A DNA stretch of 64,000 nt from Janthinobacterium fluminis (GCF_028595325.1 NZ_JAQQXR010000004.1:434001-498000), one strand, 5' to 3'; counted from the first letter of the stretch, positions 1 to 9,092 are shown. The notes: generated by a model not told the origin, from the letters alone. Translations and numbers: made by a program.

Positions 1-946
1 GCGTGGTGGCGCCGACGCAGTGCAGCTCGCCGCGCGCCAGCGCCGGCTTCAGCATATTGCCCGCGTCCATCGCGCCCTCGGCCTTGCCGGCCCCCACCAT
101 CGTGTGCATCTCGTCGATGAAGACGATGGTCTGGCCCTCGTCCATCGCCAACTCCTTGAGCACGGATTTGAGGCGCTCCTCGAACTCGCCGCGGTACTTG
201 GCGCCGGCCAGCAGCGCCGCCATGTCGAGCGAGAGCACGCGCTTGCCCTTGAGCGACTCCGGCACCTCATTGTTGACGATGCGCTGCGCCAGCCCCTCGA
301 CGATGGCGGTCTTGCCGACGCCCGGCTCGCCGATCAGCACCGGGTTGTTCTTGGTGCGCCGCTGCAGCACCTGGATGGCGCGGCGGATCTCGTCGTCGCG
401 GCCGATCACCGGATCGAGCTTGCCCATGCGGGCCCGCTCGGTCAGGTCCAGCGTGTATTTTTTCAGCGCCTCGCGCTGGCCCTCGGCCTCCTGCGAATCG
501 ACCTTGTGGCCACCGCGCACGGCCTGGATCGCCGCCTCCAGCGCCTTGCGCGTCAAGCCGCTCTCGCGCGCCAGCTTGCCGGCGTCGGACTTGTCGTCGC
601 TCATCGCCAGCAGCACCATCTCGCTGGAGACGAACTGGTCGGCGCGCTTCTGCGCCTCCTTGTCGGCCAGGTTCAACAGGCCGGCGAATTCGCGGCTGAC
701 CTGGACGTCGCCGCCCGTGCCGGACACCTTGGGCAGGCGCTCCAGCGACGATTTCAGGGCGTTGCTCAAGCCGCCGACGTTGACGCCGGCGCGCTGCAGG
801 ATGGAACGGGCGCCGCCGTCGTCCTGGTTCAGCAGGGCCGTCAGCAGATGCACCGGTTCGATATAGGGATTGTCGTTGCCGACCGCCAGGCTTTGGGCGT
901 CGGCCAGCGCTTCTTGAAGCTTGGTGGTCAGTTTGTCTTGTCGCAT
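1..946 (-). CDS. clpB: ClpB disaggregase, N-terminal part (cut by window edge)
   Basis: Hsp100 AAA+ disaggregase that rescues aggregated proteins with DnaK in the cytoplasm. Only the first ~315 residues lie in the window. The protein starts [14 protein letters not shown], as ClpB does, followed by the Clp-N repeats (roughly residues 1-150). The first AAA+ module follows, with Walker A GEPGVGKT at about 206-213 and Walker B FIDEMHT further on. The ATG at 946 is preceded by a GGGAG ribosome site, and a sigma-32-like promoter lies about 36-65 nt upstream of it. The reading frame is open to the left edge, so the gene is truncated by the window and not by mutation. Confidence 0.96.
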   Translation of the reverse strand, partial: MRQDKLTTKLQEALADAQSLAVGNDNPYIEPVHLLTALLNQDDGGARSILQRAGVNVGGLSNALKSSLERLPKVSGTGGDVQVSREFAGLLNLADKEAQKRADQFVSSEMVLLAMSDDKSDAGKLARESGLTRKALEAAIQAVRGGHKVDSQEAEGQREALKKYTLDLTERARMGKLDPVIGRDDEIRRAIQVLQRRTKNNPVLIGEPGVGKTAIVEGLAQRIVNNEVPESLKGKRVLSLDMAALLAGAKYRGEFEERLKSVLKELAMDEGQTIVFIDEMHTMVGAGKAEGAMDAGNMLKPALARGELHCVGATT

Positions 947-981
947 GGAGCTGCTCCCGGGAGATGATTTACTTAGGAATC

Positions 982-1009
982 AAGTTGGGACAGGCAAGAT
1001 GTTTTCAAG
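982..1009 (-). promoter_or_regulatory. Sigma-32-type heat-shock promoter of clpB
   Basis: Read on the minus strand there is CTTGAAA (1009-1003), a 13-nt spacer, then CCCAACTT (989-982). This is close to the sigma-32 consensus CTTGAAA-N11-14-CCCCATnT and lies directly upstream of clpB, a classic heat-shock gene. The role is inferred from the match and position. Confidence 0.72.
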
Positions 1010-1060
1010 TGCGCGGGATCGCCGAAAGGAAAATACCGCAGGCAAGGCCAACAGCCGGGC

Positions 1061-1435
1061 TCAGGCGGCCACGGCGCGCCAACTGGCCACGCCGAGGATG
1101 CAGCAGCCGATCGAGCCGAGCAGGTGCAGCGCGCTGTGGCCGAAGGCCCAGCCGTACTCGCCGCGCTGCAGGTAGGCCATCGCCTCGCCGGAGAAGGTCG
1201 AGAACGTCGTCAGGCCGCCGAGGAAGCCGGTGATGACGAACAGCCGCCAGGCCGGCGCCAGCCCCGGATGGCTGGAGAAGAAGGCGATGGCGACGCCGAT
1301 CAGGTAACTGCCGATCCAGTTGACGGCCAGCGTGGCGATGGCCAGGCGCGCGTGCATGCCGGACATCCACACCGACATGCCCCAGCGCAGCCAGGCGCCC
1401 AGCGCCGCGCCGACGCCGACCGCCAGCCAGTTCAC
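1061..1435 (-). CDS. crcB: CrcB/Fluc fluoride channel
   Basis: Small four-helix inner-membrane protein of the CrcB (Fluc) family, which exports fluoride as a dual-topology dimer. At about 124 residues it has the usual length. The family signature GGLTTFSTFSGE is intact, as is the VNWIGSYLIG helix with the conserved Asn. I prefer the GTG at 1435, giving MNWLAVGVGAALGAWLRW, because this is the usual start of the family. It also overlaps the moaE stop as GTGA, suggesting translational coupling; an upstream in-frame GTG at 1447 is the alternative. It is the last gene of a DUF349-moaE-crcB operon. No fluoride riboswitch is visible next to it. Confidence 0.93.
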   Translation of the reverse strand: MNWLAVGVGAALGAWLRWGMSVWMSGMHARLAIATLAVNWIGSYLIGVAIAFFSSHPGLAPAWRLFVITGFLGGLTTFSTFSGEAMAYLQRGEYGWAFGHSALHLLGSIGCCILGVASWRAVAA

Positions 1436-1890
1436 GCCTGCGCCCACTTGGCCAGCGCCGTCTCATCCGTCACGCGCGCGTCGACCCAGCGCGCGCCCTG
1501 CGGCGTCTGCTCTTTCTTCCAGAACGGCGCCTCGGTCTTCAGGTAGTCGATGATGTATTCGCAGGCGGCGAAAGCCTCGCCGCGGTGCGCCGCCGTGGTC
1601 AGCACCAGCACGATCTGCTCCTGCGGCTTGAGCGGGCCGACGCGGTGGACCACCAGCGCGTCGAACAGCGGCCAGCGCCGCATCGCCTGCTCGACGATGG
1701 CCTCGATCGACTGCTCCGTCATGCCCGGATAGTGTTCCAGCTCCATCCCGGCCACGGCCGCGCCCTCGTTGAGGTCGCGCACGGTGCCGACAAAGCTGAC
1801 CACGGCGCCCACTTTGGCATTGCCGGCGCGCAGGCGCGCCATTTCCGCGCCCAGGTCGAAGTCCCCGGTCTGGACGCGCACGCGGCTCAT
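1432..1890 (-). CDS. moaE: Molybdopterin synthase catalytic subunit MoaE
   Basis: Large subunit of molybdopterin synthase, which with thiocarboxylated MoaD inserts the dithiolene sulfurs into precursor Z in molybdenum cofactor synthesis. The 152-residue length is normal. Recognisable family motifs are VGAVVSFVGTVRD near the N-terminus, LEHYPGMTE, HRVG, HRGEAFAACEYIIDYLK and the PFWKKE segment with the catalytic lysines. The ATG at 1890 overlaps the stop of the upstream DUF349 gene as ATGA, and its own stop overlaps the preferred crcB start. No other moa gene is in the window, so MoaD must be encoded elsewhere. Confidence 0.95.
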   Translation of the reverse strand: MSRVRVQTGDFDLGAEMARLRAGNAKVGAVVSFVGTVRDLNEGAAVAGMELEHYPGMTEQSIEAIVEQAMRRWPLFDALVVHRVGPLKPQEQIVLVLTTAAHRGEAFAACEYIIDYLKTEAPFWKKEQTPQGARWVDARVTDETALAKWAQA

Positions 1891-4427
1891 TTGCCCTCCT
1901 TGACGGCGCCGCCGATGCGGCGCAGCAGCACTTCGATGCGGCTGACGGTGCGCGCGTCGGCCAGCGCCGGAATCGCGCACAGCTGCAGCAGCTGCGATGC
2001 CTGCGTCAGCGGCTTCTGGCCCGACTTCAGCGACGATTGCAGCACGTCGACCTGCATCTTCAGGCGCTCGCGGGCGAACTCGGCGCCGCTGTCGACGCCG
2101 GCGACGATCTCCAGGCGCAGCACTTCGCTGAGCAGGGTGGCGCGCTGCGCTTCGAGCTGCGCGGCGTAGTCGTCGCGGGCGCCGTCGAGCGCCGTGCGGG
2201 CGGCGCCGAAGCGCCCCTGCAGGCTGCGCTCGAACTGGCCGGCCAGCGGCGCCAGGGCGCTCCAGCGCGCGTCCCAGGCGGCGCCGTCCTGGCCGTCGCT
2301 GCCGGCGACGGCGCTTTCCAGCGCCTGGCACAGGCGCAGCTTGTCGCGCAGCGCATCCGCCTGCGCGGCGCCGGCGCGCTCGGCGATGGCGTCCGCCTGC
2401 GCCTGCAGCCCCGCCACCGCCGCGTGGTAGCGCTGCTCGATCTTCTGTTCGCTGACGCGCGGCACGGGGCCGGCGCCGTGCCAGCCGTCGCGCGCCTCGC
2501 GCAGCAGCGCGGCAATGGCGGCGGCGCGCTGTTTGTCGTCGCCCGTGTCGGGCAGGACCGCCGTTTCCAGCGCGGCGCAGACGGCCTCGCGGGCGTGCAG
2601 GTGCTCGCGCCGCTCGTGGTCGGCGGCGTGGGCGCTTTCCTTGCGCTTGGCGAAGACCTCGTCGCAGGCGGCGCGGAAGCGCTGCCACAACGCCTGTTCG
2701 GTGCGCCGCTCCAGCGGCAGCGCCTTGGCCAGCTCCTGCCATTTATCCTGCAGCGCGCGCAGCATGTCGACGGTGTTGCGCTCCATCGGCTTCAGCAGGC
2801 CGACTTCGACGATCAGCTGCTCGCGCCGCGCCGCCTCGATCTGGCGCTGCTCGGCCAGCGGCGCCGCCAGCAGGTCCAGCGCCTGGCCGAATTCGCCGTC
2901 GAGGCGTTTCTTTTCCTTGCGGTCGATGGTGCCGAGGCGGCTCCAGCCCAGCCGCAGGCGCTGGCCGGCGGCGGCGATCTGCTTCCAGTCGCCGCTGCCG
3001 GCGGCGGCCAGCGCCTGCGCCTCGGCGATCAATTCCAGCGCCTTCGCGGCGTTGCCGTGGCGCTCCTCGGCCAACTGCTTGAAATGCAGCGCGGCCGGCG
3101 CGTAGGCGAGCGTGCAGGCCGCGTCGAAACGCTCCCACAGCGATTTCGGCGCGTGGCCGGACAGGCTGTCGAGCGACTTCCAGCGCTCGCGCAGGCTGCC
3201 CACCTTCTTCGCCAGCTCGGCCATCGCCAATTCCTGCGCCGGCAATTCCTCGGCCGCCTTGACCAGTTCCTCGCGCGAGACGTTGCCGCCCCAGCGCGCC
3301 CAGTCGGCCAGGCGCTTGAATTCGGCGCGCACGGCGGCCAGGCGTTCGGACTGGGCCGGCGTCAGCCGCCCCGGCTTGCTGTCGCGCAGGGTCTTGTCAT
3401 GTTCGGACGCCTGCTGCAGCAAGCCTTGCTGCAGCGCCGCCTCCAGGCCGTCGAGGGCCGCCAGAAAGTGCTGGCCGGCGTCTTGCGCCGGCGCGGCGGC
3501 GCGCTCCTCGCGCACGGCCTTGCGCGGCGCCGGCGCGCTGGCCAGCAGCGCGTCGAATTGCTGTTGCAGGCCGGCCGTCAGTTCATTGGCCGGCAGGCGC
3601 GGCAGCGCTTGCCAAGCCCGTTTCAGGCTGTCCGCGTTCAGGCTGGCGGGCTCCTGCGCCTGCCACTCGGCCAGCGCGGCCTGGCGCGCGTCGAAACCGG
3701 CCTGGTGCTGCGCCAGCGCGGCCAGCGCCGCCTCGGCCTGGGCCTGGGCGGCGGCGAAGTCGTTCAGCAAGTGTTTCGGCAAGGCGGGATACTCGGCGGC
3801 CGCGGCGCGCTGCGCCTGCTCGCCGCTCAAGCGCGCCAGCGCGGCGCCCGCCCCGGCCGCGTCCAGCGCGGCGCCCGGCAGGCGGCGCAACTCGGCCAGG
3901 GCGTCGATGACGGCGCGCTGCAGCGCCACCTGCGCCTCCAGGCGCTGCGCCAGCGCGGCGCGCGCGGCCTGGAATTCGGCCGCCAGGGCCGGCGCCGCCT
4001 GTATCACCTGCCACTGGCGGTCCAGCTCGGCCACCTGGTTCGGGCTGAGCTGCCCGTCGCGCAGCAGGCGCTGCGCCGTGTCGATGCCGGCGCGGGCTTT
4101 TTGCTGCTCGGCCTGCTCGTGGCGGATCACGTCCAGGCGCGCCTGCATCAGCTTGGCGACGCGGCGGTCGGTGTTGCGCATGGCCTGGTGGACTTGTTCC
4201 AGCGCGCCCTGGCTGTGCACGTGGGCGGCCGCGATCAGGCGCGCGTCGGCGTATTCGCTGGACAGGATGAAGGCCGTGGCCGCCGCCTCGTCGCCGGCCA
4301 CGGCCTGCGCCCGGGCCGCGTGCTCGGCCCGCCGCGACGCGGCCTGGGCGGTGGCCGCGTGGTCGACCGCCACAGCCTGCGGTTCGGTCGGTTTGCTGGC
4401 GGAGCGCTTAAACAGGAATTGGAACAT
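1887..4427 (-). CDS. DUF349 domain-containing protein
   Basis: A protein of about 846 residues, very rich in Ala, Gln, Leu and charged residues, apparently mostly helical or coiled coil. It contains repeated W-x-x-L-type segments typical of DUF349 repeats, such as RERWKSL, LRDKWQEL and LWQRFRAACDEVFAKR. The function of the family is not established. I chose the ATG at 4427 (MFQFLFKRSASKP) because homologues usually begin MF-F-F(K/R), and the extra upstream codons contain no better ribosome site. The gene heads an operon with moaE (4-nt overlap) and crcB. The long opposite-strand open frames over this region reflect its GC and codon bias. Confidence 0.85.
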   Translation of the reverse strand: MFQFLFKRSASKPTEPQAVAVDHAATAQAASRRAEHAARAQAVAGDEAAATAFILSSEYADARLIAAAHVHSQGALEQVHQAMRNTDRRVAKLMQARLDVIRHEQAEQQKARAGIDTAQRLLRDGQLSPNQVAELDRQWQVIQAAPALAAEFQAARAALAQRLEAQVALQRAVIDALAELRRLPGAALDAAGAGAALARLSGEQAQRAAAAEYPALPKHLLNDFAAAQAQAEAALAALAQHQAGFDARQAALAEWQAQEPASLNADSLKRAWQALPRLPANELTAGLQQQFDALLASAPAPRKAVREERAAAPAQDAGQHFLAALDGLEAALQQGLLQQASEHDKTLRDSKPGRLTPAQSERLAAVRAEFKRLADWARWGGNVSREELVKAAEELPAQELAMAELAKKVGSLRERWKSLDSLSGHAPKSLWERFDAACTLAYAPAALHFKQLAEERHGNAAKALELIAEAQALAAAGSGDWKQIAAAGQRLRLGWSRLGTIDRKEKKRLDGEFGQALDLLAAPLAEQRQIEAARREQLIVEVGLLKPMERNTVDMLRALQDKWQELAKALPLERRTEQALWQRFRAACDEVFAKRKESAHAADHERREHLHAREAVCAALETAVLPDTGDDKQRAAAIAALLREARDGWHGAGPVPRVSEQKIEQRYHAAVAGLQAQADAIAERAGAAQADALRDKLRLCQALESAVAGSDGQDGAAWDARWSALAPLAGQFERSLQGRFGAARTALDGARDDYAAQLEAQRATLLSEVLRLEIVAGVDSGAEFARERLKMQVDVLQSSLKSGQKPLTQASQLLQLCAIPALADARTVSRIEVLLRRIGGAVKEGK

Positions 4428-4529
4428 GGCGTGCTTTGAATGGATCAAAACCGCCATCATAGCAAAGCCGCGCGCCGGGCATGGGCGGCGCCGACGCCGG
4501 GCCGCCCCGGGCCGGTCCGGGGCCGGGCT

Positions 4530-5189
4530 TCAGTCAGCGGCGGCGCGCCGGGGCGCGGACTCGCGGCGCGGCGGTGGCGGCAAGCCGGCCAGCGTCAGTT
4601 CGGGTGGCTCGAAGCGGACCAGGGCCTCGGCCGCGTCCGGCTGCACCCGCGCCAGTTCGATCACCGGCGCCCTGGCGCGCCGCGTTTCGACGACGCGGGC
4701 GTCGTGCAGCAGGAACTGGTTGGCGATCGAGAACCAGGCGTCGCCGCAGATGGCGCTGCGGGCAATGCTGAACAGTTCGCGCTCCTCGCGCTCCAGCCGT
4801 TTCAGCAGCGCCGCGCAAAACGCGTCCATGCTGCCGCACAACTGCGCGACCTGCTCGTCCGTGTGCACCGTCATGCTGCCGGCGCGCTGCTGCATGGCCT
4901 TGACGATGTCGAGCGCGGCGTTGTTGAGCGTGCTCAACTCGTCGAGCAGGCGGTCCGCCTGCTCGGTGGCCTGGCGCAGCGCCGGGATCAGGTAGATTTC
5001 CACCTTGCGCCAGTGGCAAGCCTGGTACAGCCGGTTCAGGCAGTCGCAGGCATATTGAAGCTGGGCAAGGCTAATGCTGTTCTGGTGGCGCAAATTGGCT
5101 TGCACATACTGTTGAAACGACTGCAGGCTCAGGCGCACGCTGGCCTGTTCCACCGACAAAGCAACCAAAGTGTATGTGGCCGTTAACAT
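4530..5189 (-). CDS. Hypothetical helical protein, possibly hemerythrin-like
   Basis: A 219-residue protein without a signal peptide. The central part (about residues 45-150) is predicted helical. Two segments, ACHWRKVEIYLIPAL and LLKRLEREERELFSIA, resemble the H/E-rich helices of hemerythrin (HHE) four-helix bundles. The full set of His/Glu/Asp iron ligands is not evident, so metal binding is uncertain. The C-terminal 60 residues are Pro/Arg-rich and probably disordered. The ATG at 5189 (MLTATYTL) has GGGAG about 8 nt upstream, which is why I prefer it to the in-frame TTG upstream. The neighbours do not indicate a role. Confidence 0.72.
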   Translation of the reverse strand: MLTATYTLVALSVEQASVRLSLQSFQQYVQANLRHQNSISLAQLQYACDCLNRLYQACHWRKVEIYLIPALRQATEQADRLLDELSTLNNAALDIVKAMQQRAGSMTVHTDEQVAQLCGSMDAFCAALLKRLEREERELFSIARSAICGDAWFSIANQFLLHDARVVETRRARAPVIELARVQPDAAEALVRFEPPELTLAGLPPPPRRESAPRRAAAD

Positions 5190-5362
5190 TCTTACTCCCA
5201 AGCAAACCCGTGGCCGCGCGGAGCGGCAACCATGAATGATTCGCGGCCGGCGCCCGCGTGCGGCATGCGGGTCCGGGCCTGAAATTGAAAGTATAAATAA
5301 AGCGCACTACTGTGAATTTGATATCGGACAAACCGCTGCCGCTGCCCTCAGCGATCGGCGGC

Positions 5363-8053
5363 TCAGGATGGCGGCGCGGCGGGCGCCTGCAGTTTCAGGC
5401 GCAGCCGCACCGTGCCCGGATCGGGCGAGGCGTGGACCGTGCCGCCGAAACTGCGCACCAGATGTTGCACGCCGGTATTCTGGGACAGCGCATCGCCGCT
5501 GAGCTGCTCCGTGCCGCGGCTGCGGAAGTACTCGATCAGCTTGCCAAACAGGATAGCGCCAAGTCCCTGCCCTTTCAAGTCCGATCGCACGATGATGGCG
5601 AAATCGGCGTCGATATTGTCGGGGTCGGCCACAGCCCGCACCACGCCCAGGGTTTCCGGGCGGCCGTCGGCGCCGCCGCGGGTGGCGATGAAGGCCATGG
5701 CGCGGTCGTAGTCGATCTGCGTCAGGCGCGCCAGCTGGGCCGGCGCCAGCTCGCGCACGGCCGTGAAAAAGCGCAGCCGCACGTCGTCCGGGTCGAGCGC
5801 GTTGAAGAACGCCAGGTGGGCCGGCGCGTCCTCGGGGCGGATCGGGCGCAGCGTCAGCGTCCCGCCCTGCCACTGGCGCTGCTGCTCCAGCTCCTGCGGA
5901 TAGGGGCGGATCGCCAGGCGGTCGGTGCGCGCGCCCGGCTGCAGGCGGATGCGCGCGTCCAGCGCGATGACGCCGCCGGCGTCGGCCAGCAGCGGGTTGA
6001 TGTCCAGCTCGGCCAGCTCGGCGACGTCGGCGGCCAGCTCGGCCACCTGGATCAGCGTGTGGCAGATGGCGTCCAGGTCGGCCGCCGGCAAATTGCGGTA
6101 GCCGGCCAGCAGCTTGGCCACGCGGGTGCGCCCCAGCATGTCGCGCGCCAGCGCCATGTTCAGCGGCGGCAGGCCGATGGCGCGGTCGGCCGTGACCTCG
6201 ACGGCGACGCCGCCCTGGCCGACCAGCACCACCGGGCCGAACACCGGGTCGCTGGAGACGCCGACGATCAGCTCCTGCGCCTGCGGCCGGCGCGCCATGC
6301 GCTGCACGGCGAAACCCTGCAGCGCCGCGTCCGGGCGCAGCCGGCGCACCCGCTTGAGCATCGCCGCGGCCGCCGCGCGCAGCGCCTCCGGCGTCTCCAG
6401 GTCGAGGGCGACGCCGCCGACGTCGGACTTGTGCGGCAGCGCCGGCGCGTGGATCTTCAGCGCCACCGGATAGCCGATCTCGCCGGCCAGCGCCAGCGCG
6501 TGCTCGACGTCGCGCGCCATGCGCGTGTCGGCCACCGGGATGCCGTAGGCGGCCAGCACCTGCTGCGACTCGCACTGGCCCAGCTCGTCCTGCCCGGCCG
6601 CCAGCGCCGCCGCGACGATGGCGCGCACGCGCGCCCGCTGCGGCGCGGCGGCGGCCGGCAGCTGCGCCGGCACCTCCATCAGCAAATCCTGGTTGCGGCG
6701 GTACTGGACGATCTGCATGAAGGCCAGCACGGCCCGCTCCGGCGTGGCGTAGCTGGGCAGGCCGGCGCGCGAGAGGATCTGCCGCGCCGGCGCCACCTCG
6801 GCGCCGCCCAGCCAGCACGACAGCACATTGCGCGGCGCCGCCCGCGCCAGCGGCGCCAGCGCCTCGGCCAGCTCGGCGCTGGACACCATCGCCGACGGCG
6901 CGTGCAGGAACAGCAGCGCGTCCGCCTCCGGCGCCTCCAGCAGCGGCGGCAGCGCCGCCAGATAGCGCTGCAGCGGCGCGTCGCCGCCGATGTCGACGGG
7001 GTTGGCCTGCGGCCAGGCCGGCGGCAGCACCCGCCCGAGCTGCTGCCGCGTCGCCTCCGACAGCTCGGCCAGGCGGCCGCCGGCGCCGACCAGCGCGTCG
7101 GTCGCCATCACGCCCAGGCCGCCGCCGTTGGTGACGATGGCCAGGCGCCCGCCGCGCTGCGGCTTGGCGTGCGCCAGCGTCTCGGCGGCGTTGAACAACT
7201 CCTCCGAGGAATCCACCCGCAGCATGCCGGCGCGGCGGATCGCCGCGTCGTAGACGCCGTCCGAGCCGGCCAGCGCGCCCGAGTGCGAGGCGGCCGCCGC
7301 CGCGCCCTCGGCCTCGCGGCCCGCCTTCAGCACGATCACCGGCTTGCTGCGCGCCGCCACCCGCGCCGCCGACATGAACTTGCGCGCGGCGCGCAAATCC
7401 TGCATGTACAGCAGGATCGCGCCGGTGTCGGCGTCGCCGGCCAGGTAGTCGAGCAGGTCGCCGAAATCGACGTCGCCGGCGCCACCCAGCGAGACAAACT
7501 TGGAAAAGCCGATGCCGTTCGCCTTGGCCCAGTCGAGCACGCCGGTGACGAGGGCGCCGGACTGCGACACGAAGGCGATCTTGCCGGGCTGCGCGCCGGT
7601 GTGGGCGAAGCTGGCGTTCAAGCCCAGCGCCGGCACCAGCAAGCCGACGCTGTTCGGCCCGAGGATGCGCAGCAGGTGCGGCCGGGCCGCGTCGAGCATG
7701 GCCTGGTGGACGGTCTTGCCGCCGCCCGCCTTGAGCACGTCCAGCCCGGCCGTCATGACGATGGCCGCCTTGGTGCCGCGCGCGCCCAGCTCGCGGATCA
7801 GCGCCGGGATGGTCGCCGGCGGCGTGCAGATGACGGCCAGCTCGGGCGCCTCCGGCAGCGCGGCGACGCGGCCATAGCATGGCAGGCCGGCCAACTCCTC
7901 GTACTTCGGGTTGACCGGCCAGATGGCGCCGGCGTAGCCGCCCTGCCGCATATTGTTCAGCAGCGTCGCGCCGATGCTGCGCTCCTTGCGGGAAGCGCCG
8001 ATCAGCGCCACCGATTGCGGCTTGAACAGGCTGTCGAAATTCCGGATACTCAT
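5363..8053 (-). CDS. Acyl-CoA synthetase (ADP-forming)-like / GNAT acetyltransferase (PatZ/Pat type)
   Basis: An 896-residue fusion. It has a CoA-binding Rossmann domain (about 8-105, PQSVALIGAS), two succinyl-CoA-synthetase-like domains (about 150-460), an ATP-grasp domain (about 490-710, GYPVALKIHAPALPHKSDVGGV) and a C-terminal GNAT domain (about 735-890, with LKGQGLGAILFGKLIEY for acetyl-CoA binding). This is the architecture of bacterial protein lysine acetyltransferases PatZ/Pka/Pat, which inactivate acetyl-CoA synthetase. The ASHSGALAG segment keeps His257, which corresponds to the phosphohistidine motif of ADP-forming acyl-CoA synthetases, so synthetase activity may persist. The 5' leader contains a half copy of a palindromic repeat (8072-8089). 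Confidence 0.9.
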   Translation of the reverse strand: MSIRNFDSLFKPQSVALIGASRKERSIGATLLNNMRQGGYAGAIWPVNPKYEELAGLPCYGRVAALPEAPELAVICTPPATIPALIRELGARGTKAAIVMTAGLDVLKAGGGKTVHQAMLDAARPHLLRILGPNSVGLLVPALGLNASFAHTGAQPGKIAFVSQSGALVTGVLDWAKANGIGFSKFVSLGGAGDVDFGDLLDYLAGDADTGAILLYMQDLRAARKFMSAARVAARSKPVIVLKAGREAEGAAAAASHSGALAGSDGVYDAAIRRAGMLRVDSSEELFNAAETLAHAKPQRGGRLAIVTNGGGLGVMATDALVGAGGRLAELSEATRQQLGRVLPPAWPQANPVDIGGDAPLQRYLAALPPLLEAPEADALLFLHAPSAMVSSAELAEALAPLARAAPRNVLSCWLGGAEVAPARQILSRAGLPSYATPERAVLAFMQIVQYRRNQDLLMEVPAQLPAAAAPQRARVRAIVAAALAAGQDELGQCESQQVLAAYGIPVADTRMARDVEHALALAGEIGYPVALKIHAPALPHKSDVGGVALDLETPEALRAAAAAMLKRVRRLRPDAALQGFAVQRMARRPQAQELIVGVSSDPVFGPVVLVGQGGVAVEVTADRAIGLPPLNMALARDMLGRTRVAKLLAGYRNLPAADLDAICHTLIQVAELAADVAELAELDINPLLADAGGVIALDARIRLQPGARTDRLAIRPYPQELEQQRQWQGGTLTLRPIRPEDAPAHLAFFNALDPDDVRLRFFTAVRELAPAQLARLTQIDYDRAMAFIATRGGADGRPETLGVVRAVADPDNIDADFAIIVRSDLKGQGLGAILFGKLIEYFRSRGTEQLSGDALSQNTGVQHLVRSFGGTVHASPDPGTVRLRLKLQAPAAPPS

Positions 8054-8071
8054 GGCGCCGCCTTGTCAAAT

Positions 8072-8089
8072 AAATCGTGGTCTGTCCCC
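8072..8089. repeat. Half copy of the GGGGACAGACCACGATTT palindromic repeat
   Basis: The 18 bases match exactly one arm of the palindromes at 37959-38014 and 38801-38868. Only one arm is present here. It lies in the short gap between the DUF2804 gene (stop 8103) and the start of the PatZ-like gene (8053). Confidence 0.8.
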
Positions 8090-8102
8090 CGCCGCCCGGC
8101 CC

Positions 8103-9092
8103 CTACCAGCGCGAGCGGTGGTCCTCCGTCACGCCGGCCAGTTGCGCGACGATGCGCTTGGGCGCGTCGGCGCTGGCCCGCACCCAGCCGCTGAAGGTGC
8201 CGATCGGCTGCACGTAGCGGCTGGCCGCCACCAGCAGGTTCTTGTCCTTGGCGCGCGCGCCCTCCGGCTTGAAGTGCAGGTCGAGCAGGCCGTCGTCCGT
8301 ATGGATGTGCCAGGGCGCCAGCGGCGCGGCCGGCTGGAAGTCGAAATGCGCCGCGCCCAGCCCGTACAGCTGGCCGTCCAGCCACAGCGCGTTTTCCTGC
8401 GCGCCGAAGTAGCCGGCCTGCAGGTTGAAGCCCAGGTCCAGGCTGTGCGCCGAGGCCCAGCGCCACGCCGTCTCGCGCGCCAGCAGGCCGTTCGAGTAGT
8501 CGAAGCTGGCGACGCCGCCGTCCAGGCTGTGGCGCACGGCGCCGTAGGCCGCCTCGCCCCACAGCGGCAGGCCCGTCGATTTCTGCGTCGCGTGCGCCGA
8601 GCCGCCGGCGGCCGGCCCGCAGGCCAGCAGCAGCGGCATCAGGTCGGGGCCGAATTCGGCGGCGATCCGCAGGCCCGGGCCCTCCACCTTGAGCCGGTAC
8701 AGGCGCTGGCCGACGCATTCGATGCCGATGCGCCTGGAGAGGAAGCGGAAGCGGCTGGCGCCGCCGGCGTTGCCGGCCAGGCTGGCCGTCAGGCCCGGCA
8801 CGCCGTCCTGCGAGAACTCGGCGACGATGCGCCGCTCGCGGCGGTCGAAGATGTAGGCGAAGGCCGTGTTGGTCCAGCCGACGTCGACGATGGCCACGCC
8901 GCAGAACAGCTCCGGCGTGGCCAGCGCCACGTAGTGCCAACGCTTGTGGTGGAAGCGCCGCCACCAGGCGCCGCGGGCGTGCGGCGGCGCCAGTTCGTGC
9001 CAGTCGAAGGCGTCGACCTGGCCGGCGTAGCGGCCAAACCTGGGCCGGCCCTCGGCCGTCAGCAGGTTTTCCGGCGCGGCGGGCAGCATCAT
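8103..9092 (-). CDS. DUF2804 domain-containing protein
   Basis: A 329-residue protein with the features of DUF2804: an N-terminal HHKRWHYVALATPELFCGVAIVDVGW segment and a string of beta-rich motifs such as FDYSNGLLARETAWRWA and GFNLQAGYFGAQENALWLDGQ. The latter look like a lipocalin or carotenoid-synthase-type beta barrel. The biochemical role of the family is unknown. The ATG at 9092 overlaps the stop of the upstream YcaQ-like gene as ATGA, so translation is probably coupled. It is the third gene of an HNH/glycosylase/DUF2804 operon. Confidence 0.85.
   Translation of the reverse strand: MMLPAAPENLLTAEGRPRFGRYAGQVDAFDWHELAPPHARGAWWRRFHHKRWHYVALATPELFCGVAIVDVGWTNTAFAYIFDRRERRIVAEFSQDGVPGLTASLAGNAGGASRFRFLSRRIGIECVGQRLYRLKVEGPGLRIAAEFGPDLMPLLLACGPAAGGSAHATQKSTGLPLWGEAAYGAVRHSLDGGVASFDYSNGLLARETAWRWASAHSLDLGFNLQAGYFGAQENALWLDGQLYGLGAAHFDFQPAAPLAPWHIHTDDGLLDLHFKPEGARAKDKNLLVAASRYVQPIGTFSGWVRASADAPKRIVAQLAGVTEDHRSRW

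Noticed and set aside
947-1060. A fluoride riboswitch near crcB
   Set aside because: crcB is the last gene of an operon, and the gap on its 3' side holds the clpB promoter. No crcB-motif RNA is upstream of the operon.
1432-2742. A long frame that joins moaE to upstream sequence
   Set aside because: The upstream part is an Arg/Ala-rich alternate frame of the DUF349 gene. MoaE starts at the ATG at 1890.
2037-4439. An 800-codon open frame on the plus strand opposite the DUF349 gene
   Set aside because: It mirrors the third-position GC bias of the DUF349 gene, has low-complexity Arg/Gln/Leu composition and no recognisable motif.
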